A stretch of DNA of 64,000 nt from Hygrophila difformis (Eukaryota; Streptophyta; Magnoliopsida; Lamiales; Acanthaceae). The position numbers and the translations under genes are program-made. The notes under the pieces are model-generated. The model did no database searches, had not been told where the DNA came from, and saw only the letters and a list, made by a program, of their open reading frames with translations. The stretch covers positions 36,963,708 to 37,027,707 of the forward strand of contig JAOANR010000001.1 in assembly GCA_030278955.1 (NCBI GenBank), in the 5' to 3' direction. This document shows positions 10,727 through 21,581 of this stretch, piece after piece (within the stretch, counting starts at the first letter, position 1; every line of letters starts with the position of its first letter).

Positions 10727-12191
10727 TGATATTCATCATATTGTGCTTATATTTTATACGATTCCATGTGGTTTATTGATGAGTATTGATCCATTGTGGT
10801 GTCTTATTGGAGTATTTTGCATTTCAGGTATTAAAGTGAGTGGAAATGGAATTTGGCATGGAAAACATCAAATTGGGCTAATTTTGGAGAAGCTTCAGGT
10901 CGTGTGCCCATACGCAAGAGGAGTGGTCTGAGCTGCTGTACAAAGGTTGATGCTGATGTCTTTCCAGCTTGAATGCTTACGTGTCCGGGCGACTTGGCTG
11001 ATGATGTGGATGAATTTCAAGACTTAATTCAAGATATTTTGGGATCCTGGAAGGCACCTTGTGGTTAGATACTTGTTTCCAAAAGAGAGATCAAGATTTG
11101 GCAAAGAAGGAAAGAGATTTGGCAAATAAGGAAACTTGGAGTATTGTTTGATTTCTTACCTTTCCTTGGTGCTGGAGGCTGCTGGACGAAAATTGGAGAT
11201 TAGACACAGATATATTCATCTTGTTGCTGCTGTTTGGAGAAGACTTTGATTACTGGAGAGCTCGACTTTGGCCTGAAGACTTGGAGATCCTTGAAGTTCT
11301 ATTTTCCTTTGCACATTGAGTTTGTCATGTTTTCTATTTTCTGCTTTGTTCTTGTTTTCATGACTAGTGAGTAGTTACTATTATCTAGCTTAGGATTGAA
11401 CCCCGTGTTGGGATTGGATTGCCGTTGTGAGACTCGTCATGTTTTGAATGTTTTATTTTCCTTAGATTATTAAGTATTTTCATGATTTCTGTTTGCACGC
11501 CATTAATTCCTTTGTTGATTGGTTGTGAAGGGCCCCATAATTAATTGATTTAGGAGTTATATTGTTATGATTAGATTGGAGTCCGTGTAATTGCACTTTA
11601 ATCTAATTGGGTAACAACTAGACGATAAAACTCTAGGGAATCATGGAATCAATTGAGAGAATCAACCGCGTAGGTAGGTTCATCCCTTTGAATTAGGCTT
11701 TTCTAGGATTTAATGCAATCGGATAAGTACTTCTATGGTCGTACCTAGGATCTTAATTAGGTTAGGGAAGTGAATAACGGCCGTGCCTTGTTCACCGATT
11801 AAGTAAGGAAAAGTTGGTCACGGAGCGGTTGCCGAGAGACTATAACTAATTTATTTAATAGGCTAAGGAAATATTTGTCAATGATCAACAATAAATCCAA
11901 TTCCAATCCGGCGAGTTCAAGTCCTAAGCTAGGTATCTTTATTTGATTGATTTCCTCAACGTTCCAGTATTCTCCTGTTCACCGCCCCTTTAGTTATTTT
12001 TATTCTTTCATTCTCTTTTGTTTTATTTTTAGTAGAATTAGTTTCAATCAAAACCCCCTTAATATTATTGTAACTAATCAAAGTTTAATATTTCTATCCA
12101 ATCCCTGAGGAGACGACTCTACTCGCTGCTATCTATCTTATTTTTATTCGAGTAGGAAATATTTATTTTTGTGGCAAGACGACTGCTATCA
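10727..12191 (+). repeat. 5' LTR of Athila-B
   Basis: It starts TGATATTCATC and ends GACTGCTATCA, three bases before the TTTTGGCGCCG primer region. It is collinear with 16604-18068. The short open frame at 10647-10931 spans the LTR border and recurs in part at 16620-16808; it is not a gene. Confidence 0.95.
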
Positions 12192-12196
12192 AATTT

Positions 12197-12213
12197 TGGC
12201 GCCGTTGCCGGGG
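12197..12213 (+). other. Primer binding site of Athila-B
   Basis: TGGCGCCGTTGCCGGGG lies just after the 5' LTR. This is the conserved primer site of plant Athila/Tat gypsy elements. Confidence 0.92.
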
Positions 12214-12343
12214 ATTGCCAATAGAATTATTTTTCTTTTGGTTAGCTGCTATTATTAATATTTATTATTTACTAATATTTTTTTTTCTCTTGTTTTCTGC
12301 CTGGTTCTAACTTTTACAGGCTAGTTAATCTATTGAAGAATCA

Positions 12344-14566
12344 ATGGCAGTTGAACAACGCACTCTCCAGGAGTTGGTTGTGCCTAACTTGGCGCAGCAA
12401 CATTTATGCATCACTTTCCCTGCTTTACCTGATGATACCCATTTTGTACTAGAATCTGGGCTAATTCACTTACTTCCTATTTTTCATGGCCTTTCAGGTG
12501 AGGAGCCACATAAGCACTTACAAGAATTTGATGTAGTGTGCTCAAGTATGAAACCCCCAGGTATCACAGACGACCAGCTCAGACTACGAGCCTTCCCATT
12601 TTCCCTATGCGATGCTGCTAAGGAGTGGCTCTACTACCTGCCTGCTGGGAGTATTAGGACATGGGCTGATTTGTATAAAAAGTTTCTTGAAAAGTACTTT
12701 CCAGCCTCTAGAGCATCCATCTTGCGCAAGGAAATTTGTCGGATCACACAAGCTCAGGGAGAATATCTTTATGAATATTGGGAACGATTCAATACATTAA
12801 TTACTAAGTGTCCCCATCATCAAATTCCTCAATCGCTGCTAATTCAATATTTTTATGATGGTCTTACTTGTATAGAAAGGAGGCTTATGGATTCCGCATG
12901 TGGAGGAACCTTGATGAAGAAAACTCCAGCTGAAGCATGGGAATTTATTCAAACCTCGGCTGAATACACCCAACAATTTGGGAGTTGTGGATACAATCCA
13001 GTTAAAGAAGTTTCTGAGGTAAATTGTCCTTCTATTCAACAACAACTTTCTGAATTAACTGGTTTTGTTCGACAATTAGCTGTAAGATTTGGGCAAGCTC
13101 TAGTGAAGGCATGTGGAAATTGTTGTAATGTGGGACATTCAACGGATGCTTGCCCTGCATTGCACCAAGAAGTGGATGTTCATGCAGCTGGGTATGTACC
13201 ACGAAGGGAGTATGATCCAGAAAATTCTTACCATCCTGGGTGGTGCGAGCATCCTAACATGCATTATGGAGATTCTCCAACAAATAATTTCCCTCCTGCC
13301 AGCCAACAACGAGCAACACCTCAAGACTATTCAGGTGTATCACTTCATGATATTGTAAAGTCCATGGCTTCTAATGTTTTGCAATTTCAACAGGAAACAT
13401 AGACAAGCATAAAAAATCTTGAAGATCAAATGGCCCAGCTGACAAGGGAGATACATGAGAAAAGAGAACGTGAGAAAGGAAAATTCCTTGCCCAATCTGA
13501 GACACACAATGTAAGTTCAATAATGTGTTGCGGTGGAAAAGAACAGGAAGGCCCAACAGCTGTACGACCTAAGGAAAGAGATGAGAAGGCCATTGAGAAA
13601 GAAATTGAAAAGGATGAGAAACTTTCTTCCCATAATAAATTGAATGAGATAACTATTCCATCATATATTTTTCATGCTCCTTTTCCTAGCAGGTTGATGG
13701 AACCTCAAAAGAGTGACAAGCAAAAAGAGATGCTGGAAATTTTCAAAAAAGTTGAGTTGAACATCCCCCTCTTGGACGTCATCCAGCAAGTCCCACGCTA
13801 TACCAAATTTCTCAAGGAGCTGTGCACGAAAAAGAAAAAGCTACGAGGTGATGAGAAAATAATTGCTGGAGAGGCCGTCTCTGCAGTGCTTCAACGTAAG
13901 TTACCACCTAAGTATGGTGACCCAGGTATGTTCTTAGTTCCCTGTAAAATTGGGAAGTTAGAAATTAAAAAGGCTATGTTGGATCTTGGTGCTGCAATTA
14001 ATGTTATGCCTTTATCTGTTTTCAAAAGTTTGAATATTGGTCACTTGAAAGAGACGGGAATTATAATTCAATTAGCTGATAGGACAAATGCTTATCCCGA
14101 AGGTATGATAGAAGATGTCCTTGTTCAAGTAAATGGATTGATCTTTCCTGTTGATTTTTATGTGCTTGATATGCATGATGATAACTCCCCAAATCCCTCC
14201 CCTGTCTTACTTGGAAGACCTTTCATGTGCACCGCACAAACAAAAATTGATGTGAGGCAAGGAACTTTAACTATGGAGTTTGATGGTGAGAAAATTCAAT
14301 TCAATATTTTTGACGCCTTGAAATATCCAGTTGCATCTCATGATTGTTTTAGTGTGGATATAGTTGATGAATGTGTGCAGAATATTTTTCAACAAAGTGG
14401 AAAGGAACCCTTAGAAGCTGTACTACTCTACCACCTGGAAGAAAATAGAGATGATGCAGTTGGTGAAGAGTTACTGGAGATGGCCCCTGAGTTGGAATTA
14501 AAGCCTTTTTTCTTTGAACTTGAAAGACACCTTCCTGGGAAGAGAGAAAACAAAGGCATTTCATGA
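12344..14566 (+). pseudogene. Athila-type Gag and protease with an in-frame stop
   Basis: Gag-protease polyprotein. From the ATG at 12344 the gag core runs with the motif HKHLQEFDVVCSS, then DQLRLRAFPFSL, AKEWLYYLPAGSI and a degenerate zinc knuckle (CGNCCNVGHSTDAC, about 13112-13153). A TAG at 13400-13402 interrupts the frame, but the same frame stays open from there to 14566 (first ATG 13430). This is either one nonsense mutation or a leaky stop. The second part has KFLKELCTKKKK, LPPKYGDPG and the retropepsin motif MLDLGAAINVMPLSVF (about 13978-14025) with GRPFMCTA, typical of Athila-type proteases. The frame ends soon after LELKP, where pol should begin, because of the deletion described for the integrase remnant. 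Confidence 0.88.
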
Positions 14567-14826
14567 TCAAAGAATTTCTAGGAAAGAATTAAATGTTGGG
14601 CAGAAAGTGTTGTTGTACCAATCAAGGCTTAAACCCTCATCACGTAAGTTTCGTTCAAGATGGATCGGCCCTTTTGTTGTTACTGATGTTTTATCCTATG
14701 GTGCAGTAGAAATTCAAAGCTTGACGACAGATAATTACTGTTAATGGACATCGTCTCAAGCCAAACATTGAAGGATTTTGTGCCCAAGATGAAGAGAGAG
14801 CTGCTTTGGTGGATGTAATAGAGTGA
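14514..14826 (+). pseudogene. C-terminal remnant of Athila-type integrase
   Basis: KAFHDQRISRKELNVGQKVLLYQSRLKPSSRKFRSRWIGPFVV is the C-terminal end of an Athila-type integrase, seen here as residues from about 14548 on. It is joined directly to the protease/RT linker, so about 2.5-3 kb of RT, RNase H and integrase core is missing; the junction lies between about 14500 and 14548. The reading frame slips once more near 14744 and ends at 14826. Confidence 0.85.
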
Positions 14827-14871
14827 TCAAGCATTTGGTTGTCTAGCCAAAGACGTTAAAGAAAGGCGCTT

Positions 14872-14889
14872 CTTGGGAGGCAACCCAAG
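14872..14889 (+). other. Conserved hairpin after pol (Athila-B)
   Basis: CTTGGGAGGCAACCCAAG forms a 6-bp stem with a 6-base loop 45 bp after the end of pol, within the segment CGCTTCTTGGGAGGCAACCC. From memory, this segment recurs at this position in many Athila-type elements, which suggests an RNA-level role; the role is unknown. Confidence 0.5.
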
Positions 14890-16589
14890 TTTCTACTATT
14901 TTATTTCTTTCGAATTTTTGGTGTTCTATCATGACATTTCACTTTTTGTTTTTAGGAAGATGGATAATTCTTGGTTCTCCAGCCTAGATAATGCAAAGTT
15001 GAGAAATTAAACTTGGCTACAGGTTGTATAGGCACGCACCAGACCATTGCTCATTAATATTGCTAAGGAATTGGAGGCTAAGCTTTGCTACAGGTAGTAT
15101 GGGCACACGCAAGTCTATTGTTCAATATGCCATCCACCACTGCGCCTGCCAGTCCCTGCCTGCCGCCTGCTACCTTCTTCGAGCATGTTCCTCCTGGCCA
15201 GTGATGCACTTTTAAGGGATGCCCTTCTACCCTACACTTTTTCTTTTGCATTTTTCATTGCTTCTCTTCTTTCCTGCTTTCATTTTTCTTTATCTTTTCT
15301 TTATGGCATTGAGGACACTGCCTAGTTTAGGTGTGGGGGGATTACATGTTACGTCTTGCACTTATCTCTGTAAATGCCCTTGTGTGCCTTCTTGTCAAAA
15401 TATTGAGTACTGCTTGTCGATTGATGTTTTGATTTAGTTCGATGGTTTGATTGTCTATTCGTATGCCTGGCTTGCTATGATGTCCCTATTGTGAGATTTG
15501 AGCCTTATTGAGTAATATTTTCATCATCATTTCACGCTCATTTTTCTTGATGTGGGAACATGGGAATTGCATCATTCTTGAATTTGCACAAAAATGCATG
15601 TGAACTCTTCATATTCTAGTATGCTAGCAAAATGATTTGGGCACTAGGATTCACCCCCACTGGCCTTATACACTTGCCTACCCGTATTTTTCCAACTAGT
15701 GAACCACTCTGAGCCTTATAATCCTTTTTATTTGTTATACACTATCCCCCTAGCCATTATCCTTTTATTTCATTTGGATCTTATCTGCTTGAACCCGAAT
15801 TGAGGATCAACTCTTCAGCTTGTTTATCATTAGTGCCATATTGATGAAATGTTGCTGTTAGAGCCATTGTTGAAGAAGCAGTCTATTTGTTCAAGTTTGA
15901 TATATATTCTGCCCCTCTTCTCGGAAAAAAAAAAAAAAAAAAGAAAGAAAGAAAAAAAATGTGGATAGATAGCTCGCACTGTTGTTTCTCTAGCCTTAGG
16001 GTTAAGAGGAAGGGGTTGAAATCCCGTCTGCAATGTTAGATATAGGGATTCCTCTAATAAAACGTGAAACCGAGCTATTGAAAGCCACGAAGAAGAAGAA
16101 AAAAAAAGAAAAAAAAAAGAGAGAAGAGAGTGAGGGGTAGAGACTTATTGATTGCTGCTGTCATGTATCGTGGTGACTCATGGAGATTGAAGAAATTTAT
16201 GCATTGACACTCGTTCTTATTATGAACAAGTCTTTTTGAGTTGGTCCTCGATTCTTTAGCCTTTGTATCCCTTTTTCCTACCCCAACCATGGCCCCATAA
16301 TAACCTTAAATAAAGACCCTTTGATTGCTAGTTGCTGCTTTATGATTGTGGTTTGATTTGATTGATGTGCAAATTTATGGAATTGGTGTTTTTCTTTCAT
16401 GTGCTTTGAGCGTAAACACTTAGCCTATACACTTGAGAGTGAGTGAGCACTTTTATATATTTCTCATCCGGTGAGAGCATTGTTGGGCATACCCGTTGTG
16501 CAATTGAGCTATTGGCATGATTAAGATTGACATTGACTTGTGGAGTCTTTGTTTTGACTTGATGGCATGCTTGAGGGCAAGCATGGAGT
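14890..16589 (+). other. Untranslated 3' region of Athila-B
   Basis: About 1.7 kb without a convincing gene. Some Athila elements carry an env-like ORF here; no such frame is visible. Poly-A and GAA-rich stretches lie at about 15925-15960 and 16085-16130. An internal copy of the polypurine tract lies at about 15330. Confidence 0.6.
15330..15342 (+). other. Internal polypurine tract (Athila-B)
   Basis: AGGTGTGGGGGGATT-like sequence occurs here, 1.26 kb upstream of the LTR-proximal tract, in the context CCTAGTTTAGGTGTGGGG. It may act as a second plus-strand start, or mark the former start of an env region. Confidence 0.55.
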
Positions 16590-16603
16590 AGGTGTGGGGG
16601 GAT
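16590..16603 (+). other. Polypurine tract of Athila-B
   Basis: GGTGTGGGGGGATT directly precedes the 3' LTR at 16604, the expected plus-strand priming site. Confidence 0.85.
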
Positions 16604-18068
16604 TTATATTCATCATATTGTGCTTATATTTTATACGATTCCAGGTGGTTTCTTGATGAGTATTGATCCATTGTGGTGTCTTATTGGAGTATTTTGCATT
16701 TCAGGTATTAAAGTGAGTGGAAATGGAATTTGGCATGGAAAACATCAAATTGGGCTAATTTTGGAGAAGCTTCAGGTCGTGTGCCCATACGCAAGAGGAG
16801 TGGTCTGAGCTGCTGTACAAAGGTTGATGCTGATGTCTTTCCAGCTTGAATGCTTACGTGTCCGGGCGACTTGGCTGATGATGTGGATGAATTTCAAGAC
16901 TTAATTCAAGATATTTTGGGATCCTGGAAGGCACCTTGTGGTTAGATACTTGTTTCCAAAAGAGAGATCAAGATTTGGCAAAGAAGGAAAGAGATTTGGC
17001 AAATAAGGAAACTTGGAGTATTGTTTGATTTCTTACCTTTCCTTGGTGCTGGAGGCTGCTGGACGAAAATTGGAGATTAGACACAGATATATTCATCTTG
17101 TTGCTGCTGTTTGGAGAAGACTTTGATTACTGGAGAGCTCGACTTTGGCCTGAAGACTTGGAGATCCTTGAAGTTCTATTTTCCTTTGCACATTGAGTTT
17201 GTCATGTTTTCTATTTTCTGCTTTGTTCTTGTTTTCATGACTAGTGAGTAGTTACTGTTATCTAGCTTAGGATTGAACCCCGTGTTGGGATTGGATTGCC
17301 GTTGTGAGACTCGTCATGTTTTGAATGTTTTATTTTCCTTTGATTATTAAGTATTTTCATGATTTCTGTTTGCACGCCATTAATTCCTTTGTTGATTGGT
17401 TGTGAAGGGCCCCATAATTAATTGATTTAGGAGTTATATTGTTATGATTAGATTGGTGTCCGTGTAATTGCACTTTAATCTAATTGGGTAACAACTAGAC
17501 GATAAAACTCTAGGGAATCATGGAATCAATTGAGAGAATCAACCGCGTAGGTAGGTTCATCCCTTTGAATTAGGCTTTTCTAGGATTTAATGCAATCGGA
17601 TAAGTACTTCTATGGTCGTACCTAGGATCTTAATTAGGTTAGGGAAGTGAATAACGGCCGTGCCTTGTTCACCGATTAAGTAAGGAAAAGTTGGTCACGG
17701 AGCGGTTGCCGAGAGACTATAACTAATTTATTTAATAGGCTAAGGAAATATTTGTCAATGATCAACAATAAATCCAATTCCAATCCGGCGAGTTCAAGTC
17801 CTAAGCAAGGTATCTTTATTTGATTGATTTCCTCAACGTTCCAGTATTCTCTTGTTCACCGCCCCTTTAGTTATTTTTATTCTTTCATTCTCTTTTGTTT
17901 TATTTTTAGTAGAATTAGTTTCAATCAAAACCCCCTTAATATTATTGTAACTAATCAAAGTTTAATATTTCTATCCAATCCCTGAGGAGACGACTCTACT
18001 CGCTGCTATCTATCTTATTTTTATTCGAGTAGGAAATATTTATTTTTGTGGCAAGACGACTGCTATCA
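16604..18068 (+). repeat. 3' LTR of Athila-B
   Basis: Same length and order as 10727-12191. The first dinucleotide is TT instead of TG, a point change after insertion. It ends CTGCTATCA, followed by the GCCCA target duplication. Confidence 0.95.
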
Positions 18069-19661
18069 GCCCACACCCCATGGAAGGGTCCATGGTCGAC
18101 CAAGGGGCTGGACTGGTCGACCAAGAGGAGTTCCAGGGGGAAAGGTCCTCCTCTTCAGTGTTTAAGCGCTCCGAACGAGCCCGGGATGGCCAGAAAGGGG
18201 TCATACGACCTACCGGAAGCCTGGACAGGGGGAGGAACATGCCCACACCCCATGGGAGAGTCCATGGTCGACCAAGGGGCTGTAGTGGTCGACCAAGAGG
18301 AGTCCCATAGGAAAGGTCCTCCTTTTTAGTGTTTAAGTGCTCCGAACGGGCCCGGGATGGCCAGAAAGGGTTATACGACCTACCGGAAGCCTGGACAGAG
18401 GGAGGAACATGCCCACACCCCATGGAAGGGTCCATGGTCGACCAAGGGGAATTAGTGGTCGACCAAGAGAAGTCCCATGGGGAAAGGTCCTCCTTTTTAG
18501 TGTTTAAGTGCTCCGAACAGGCCCGGGATGGCCAGAAAGGGGTTATATGACCTACCGGAAGCCTGGACAGGGAAGTAACATGCCCACACCCCATGGGAGA
18601 GTCCATGGTCGATCAAGGGGCTGTAGTGGTCGACCAAGAGGAGTCCCATGGGAAAGGTCCTCCTTTTTAGTGTTTAAGTGCTCCGAACGGGCCCGGGATG
18701 GCCAGAAAGGGGTTATACGACCTACCGGAAGCCTTGACAGGGGAGGAACATGCCCAAACCCCATGGGAGAGTCCATGGTCTACCAAGGGGCTGTAGTGGT
18801 CGACCAAGAGGAGTCTCATGGGAAAGGTCCTCCTTTTTAGTGTTTAAGTGCTCCGAACGGGCCCGGGATGGCCAGAAAGGTGTTATACGACCTACAGGAA
18901 GCCTGAACAGGGGGAGGAACATGGCCACACCCCATGGAAGGGTCCATAGTCGACCAAGGGGATGTAGTGGTCGACCAAGAGGAGTCCCATGGGGAAAGGT
19001 CCTTCTTCTTAGTGTTTAAGTGCTCCGAACGGGCCCGGGATGGCCAGAAAGGGTTATACGACCGACCGGAAGCCTGGACAGAGGGAGGAACATGCCCACA
19101 CCCCATGGGAGAGTCCATGGTCGACCAAGGGGCTGTAGTGGTCGACCAAGAGGAGTCCATGGGAAAGGTCCTCTTTTTTAGTGTTTAAGTGCTCCGAACG
19201 GGCCCTGGATGGCCAGAAAGGTGTTATACGACCTACATGAAGCCTGAACAGGGGAGGAACCTGCCCACACCCCATGGAAGGTCCATGGTCGACCAAGGGG
19301 ATGTAGTGGTCGACCTAGAAGAGTCCCATGGGGAAAGGTCCTCCTTTTTAGTGTTTAAGTGCTCCGAACGGGCCCGGGATGGCCAGAAAGGTGTTATACG
19401 ACATACAGGAAGCCTGAACAGGGGGAGGAACATGCCCACACCCCATGGGAGAGTCCATGGTCGACCAAGGGGCTGTAGTGGTCGACCAAGAGGAGTCCCA
19501 TGGGAAAGATCCTCATTTTTAGTGTCTAAGTGCTCCAAATGGGCCCGGGATGGCCAGAAAGGGGTTATATGACCTACAAGAAGCCTGGACAAGGGGAGGA
19601 CTATGCCCACACCCCATGGAAGGGTCCTTGGTCTACCAAGGGGCATAGTGGTCGAGCAAGG
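18069..19661 (+). repeat. 171-bp tandem repeat array inside the Tat-A LTR
   Basis: Units start at about 18069, 18241, 18411, 18582, 18752, 18923, 19094, 19263, 19434 and 19605 (partial), a spacing of 169-172 bp. One further diverged unit lies left of the Athila-B insertion (10549-10726) and one in the 3' LTR (48749-48914). Each unit has GCCCACACCCCATGG, two copies of TGGTCGACCAAG and CTCCGAACGGGCCCGGGATG. Because 171 is a multiple of three, long frames stay open on both strands; these are not genes. Units differ by scattered substitutions. Confidence 0.95.
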
Positions 19662-20104
19662 GAATATGACTTGACCATCCCCTTGATATGCCCAAAGGAT
19701 GCGCAACCGCCCAATATGCAAGACGAGCTATAACCAACCAAAGGCCAGCTCAGACTTAGTTTCGAGCCTTGGAATGACATGACCAATCAAGCCACAAAAA
19801 AGACACCAGGCAAGCCAGAGGGTTGTGGAAGAGAAAGTGAAGGCAAGTCATTGAACAGAGCAGTTATTTCCCACAGACGTGCTAGGGGAAGCGGTTACAC
19901 AAAGCGTCTATAAATACAACCTCACTGCAGAATGAAAATGAGGATCAACACACAACTCAACACTCCACAGGAGTTTTTATCTTTTTCGTAGAATTAGTTT
20001 ATAGCTTAGCCTTAGTTTCCGTAGTTTAGTCCGTAGTTGTAATAGTTACTTCTTGTAATTCGCACTAGGCAAGGAATTATTCTTGTTCATTGTTCTTTGT
20101 AATT
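19662..20104 (+). other. Tat-A LTR, promoter-proximal part
   Basis: LTR sequence after the tandem array with no coding signal. It contains the TATA box at 19909 and presumably the R region. The L1 LINE follows at 20121. Confidence 0.7.
19909..19916 (+). promoter_or_regulatory. TATA box of the Tat-A LTR
   Basis: TATAAATA in the context GCGTCTATAAATACAACC, downstream of the tandem array. It is the likely promoter of the Tat-A genomic RNA, which puts the repeat array in U3. Confidence 0.65.
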
Positions 20105-20145
20105 GAAAGGCGCAATCTTATTATTATTAATCAAATAGAGTTTAG

Positions 20146-20838
20146 ATGGCTAGGGTTTCGTCAAGTCCACCGGCGGCTGCTTCCTTCCCGTCGACGGTGC
20201 AGCATGATCCGGGGGGCAAAACGAAGTCTTTTGCAGAGATTCTGAATCAGGAGACAGAGGCGGCTACGACGGACACGGTAAAATTCCCAAAACGTGATCT
20301 TTTGGCGGAAGGGTTGATTCGGAAGAGCTTTGTGGGGAATAATCCATGTCTGCCGGACTTTATCATTGACGAGGATGTGGACGCTGAGGCTGGGCCTTGG
20401 GAGGAGGCTTTGGTTATCAAACCTTTGGGGGTTAGGGTTGGTTATATGGCGCTGAAGGATAGGTTGAGGAGGTTGTGGAGACCGAAAGGAGAGATGGTGT
20501 TGATCGACGTTGGGCATGGCTGTTTCATCGTTAAATTTGATATGCTGGCGGATAAGGAGAGGGTGGTGAATGGGGGTCCTTGGCTCTTGTTTGATCACTA
20601 CCTTGCGATTATGCCTTGGACTCGGGAGTTTAATCCAGCAACGACTCAAGTCAATAAAACCCTAGTTTGGGCTAGACTGAATGATTTGCCTATGCACCGA
20701 TATCGGGAAGACATTCTCTGGGTGATTGCTTCTGGGATTGGAGAGGTTGTGAAGTTTGATACAAGTACCAGCCTATTGACTAAGGGGAGATTTGCTAGGG
20801 TTTGCGTAGCCCTTGATCTACAACAACCAGGAAACTAA
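20146..20838 (+). pseudogene. LINE ORF1, N-terminal part (DUF4283)
   Basis: ORF1 of plant L1 elements encodes the RNA-binding chaperone of the LINE particle. After a Ser/Pro-rich start at ATG 20146, the DUF4283 region is recognisable by KDRLRRLWRPKGEMVLIDVG, FIVKF, VVNGGPWLLFDHYLAI and WARLNDLPMHRYREDI. The frame stops at 20838 just before the zinc knuckle, which continues in another frame (20841-21548). A frameshift at about 20825-20840 therefore splits ORF1. Confidence 0.88.
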
Positions 20839-20840
20839 GG

Positions 20841-21548
20841 GTGAATGGGCGATGGCTTCCGGTTTCGTACGAGGGGTTGCATCTTATTTGTGCCAAGTGT
20901 GGGCATTATGGCCACTTTGAGCGAGATTGCATGGCGGGCAACGTGGGGGAGACGGTGGAACCTGTGGCACGTCCGCCAACTCAGGATAGCGCTGGTGATG
21001 GGCAGTCGCACGAGGTAGCGGACGAGGGGGATAAGGTGGATGTTGGGATGTCGGATGTAGCGCTGGGGGATGGAGGCTTGCCGGAGGGAGAGAAGGTGTT
21101 TGGAGAATGGATGGTAGTGACACGAAGGAGGAATCGAGGGCCTCGGAAACCTAGAAGAGAGGACGACCAGAAGGCGGACGGAACTAGCGACTTTGGAAAG
21201 TCGGCCGAGGAGGATGCGGGGGTGAATAATCCGTTGGGGCATAAGGGAAAGGAAGTGGCTATTGTGGATCCTGCTATGATGGGATCTACGAGCCGTGGCT
21301 CTGGGGGTGTGGGGTTTAGAGGAGCTCGCTCCAAACGACAGAGGCGGGAGGCTTCTTCGGATGGGGAAGGATCACACCATGCGGACAACTCGCCTAGATA
21401 TTCGGCACAAGGCGTGAGGCCGCTGGCAAGAGGGTTTCAGCTGCTTATGAACGGAGGAGAAGGTGAAAATGGTGATCAAGATCAGGAGGTGGAGTCAAAG
21501 GATGAGGAGAGGTGGGAAGATGCGGATGATGCTAGCATGCGATCTTGA
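20841..21548 (+). pseudogene. LINE ORF1, C-terminal part with CCHC knuckle
   Basis: NGRWLPVSYEGLHLICAKCG continues the DUF4283 protein. The zinc knuckle is CAKCGHYGHFERDC (about 20892-20933). The rest is a low-complexity, charged tail rich in Gly, Glu and Arg, as in plant L1 ORF1 proteins. The stop at 21548 lies 33 bp before the ORF2 ATG. Confidence 0.85.
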
Positions 21549-21581
21549 GGGTACCCTTTGAACTTTTTGTTAATCTGACTT

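Larger units (their letters stand above)
10727..18068 (+). mobile_element. Athila-like non-autonomous gypsy element (Athila-B)
   Basis: Identical-length LTRs (1465 bp; 10727-12191 and 16604-18068) are flanked by the 5-bp duplication GCCCA (10722-10726 and 18069-18073). By eye only about 8 or 9 differences separate the LTRs, so it is a recent insertion. It has the TGGCGCCGTTGCCGGGG primer site, gag, an Athila-type protease and only the last part of integrase; RT, RNase H and the integrase core are deleted. It must have moved using enzymes from another element. It sits exactly at a unit boundary of the 171-bp array in the Tat-A LTR. Confidence 0.95.

Noticed and set aside
18069..19661. Regularly spaced repeats that might suggest a CRISPR array
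   Set aside because: The whole 171-bp unit repeats with substitutions, there are no unique spacers, and the context is a plant LTR.
18040..19733. Many overlapping open frames on both strands with Gly/Arg- or Ser/Pro-rich repeats
   Set aside because: They come from the 171-bp tandem array; 171 is a multiple of three, so frames stay open and repeat. There is no domain, and several frames on both strands are equally open.
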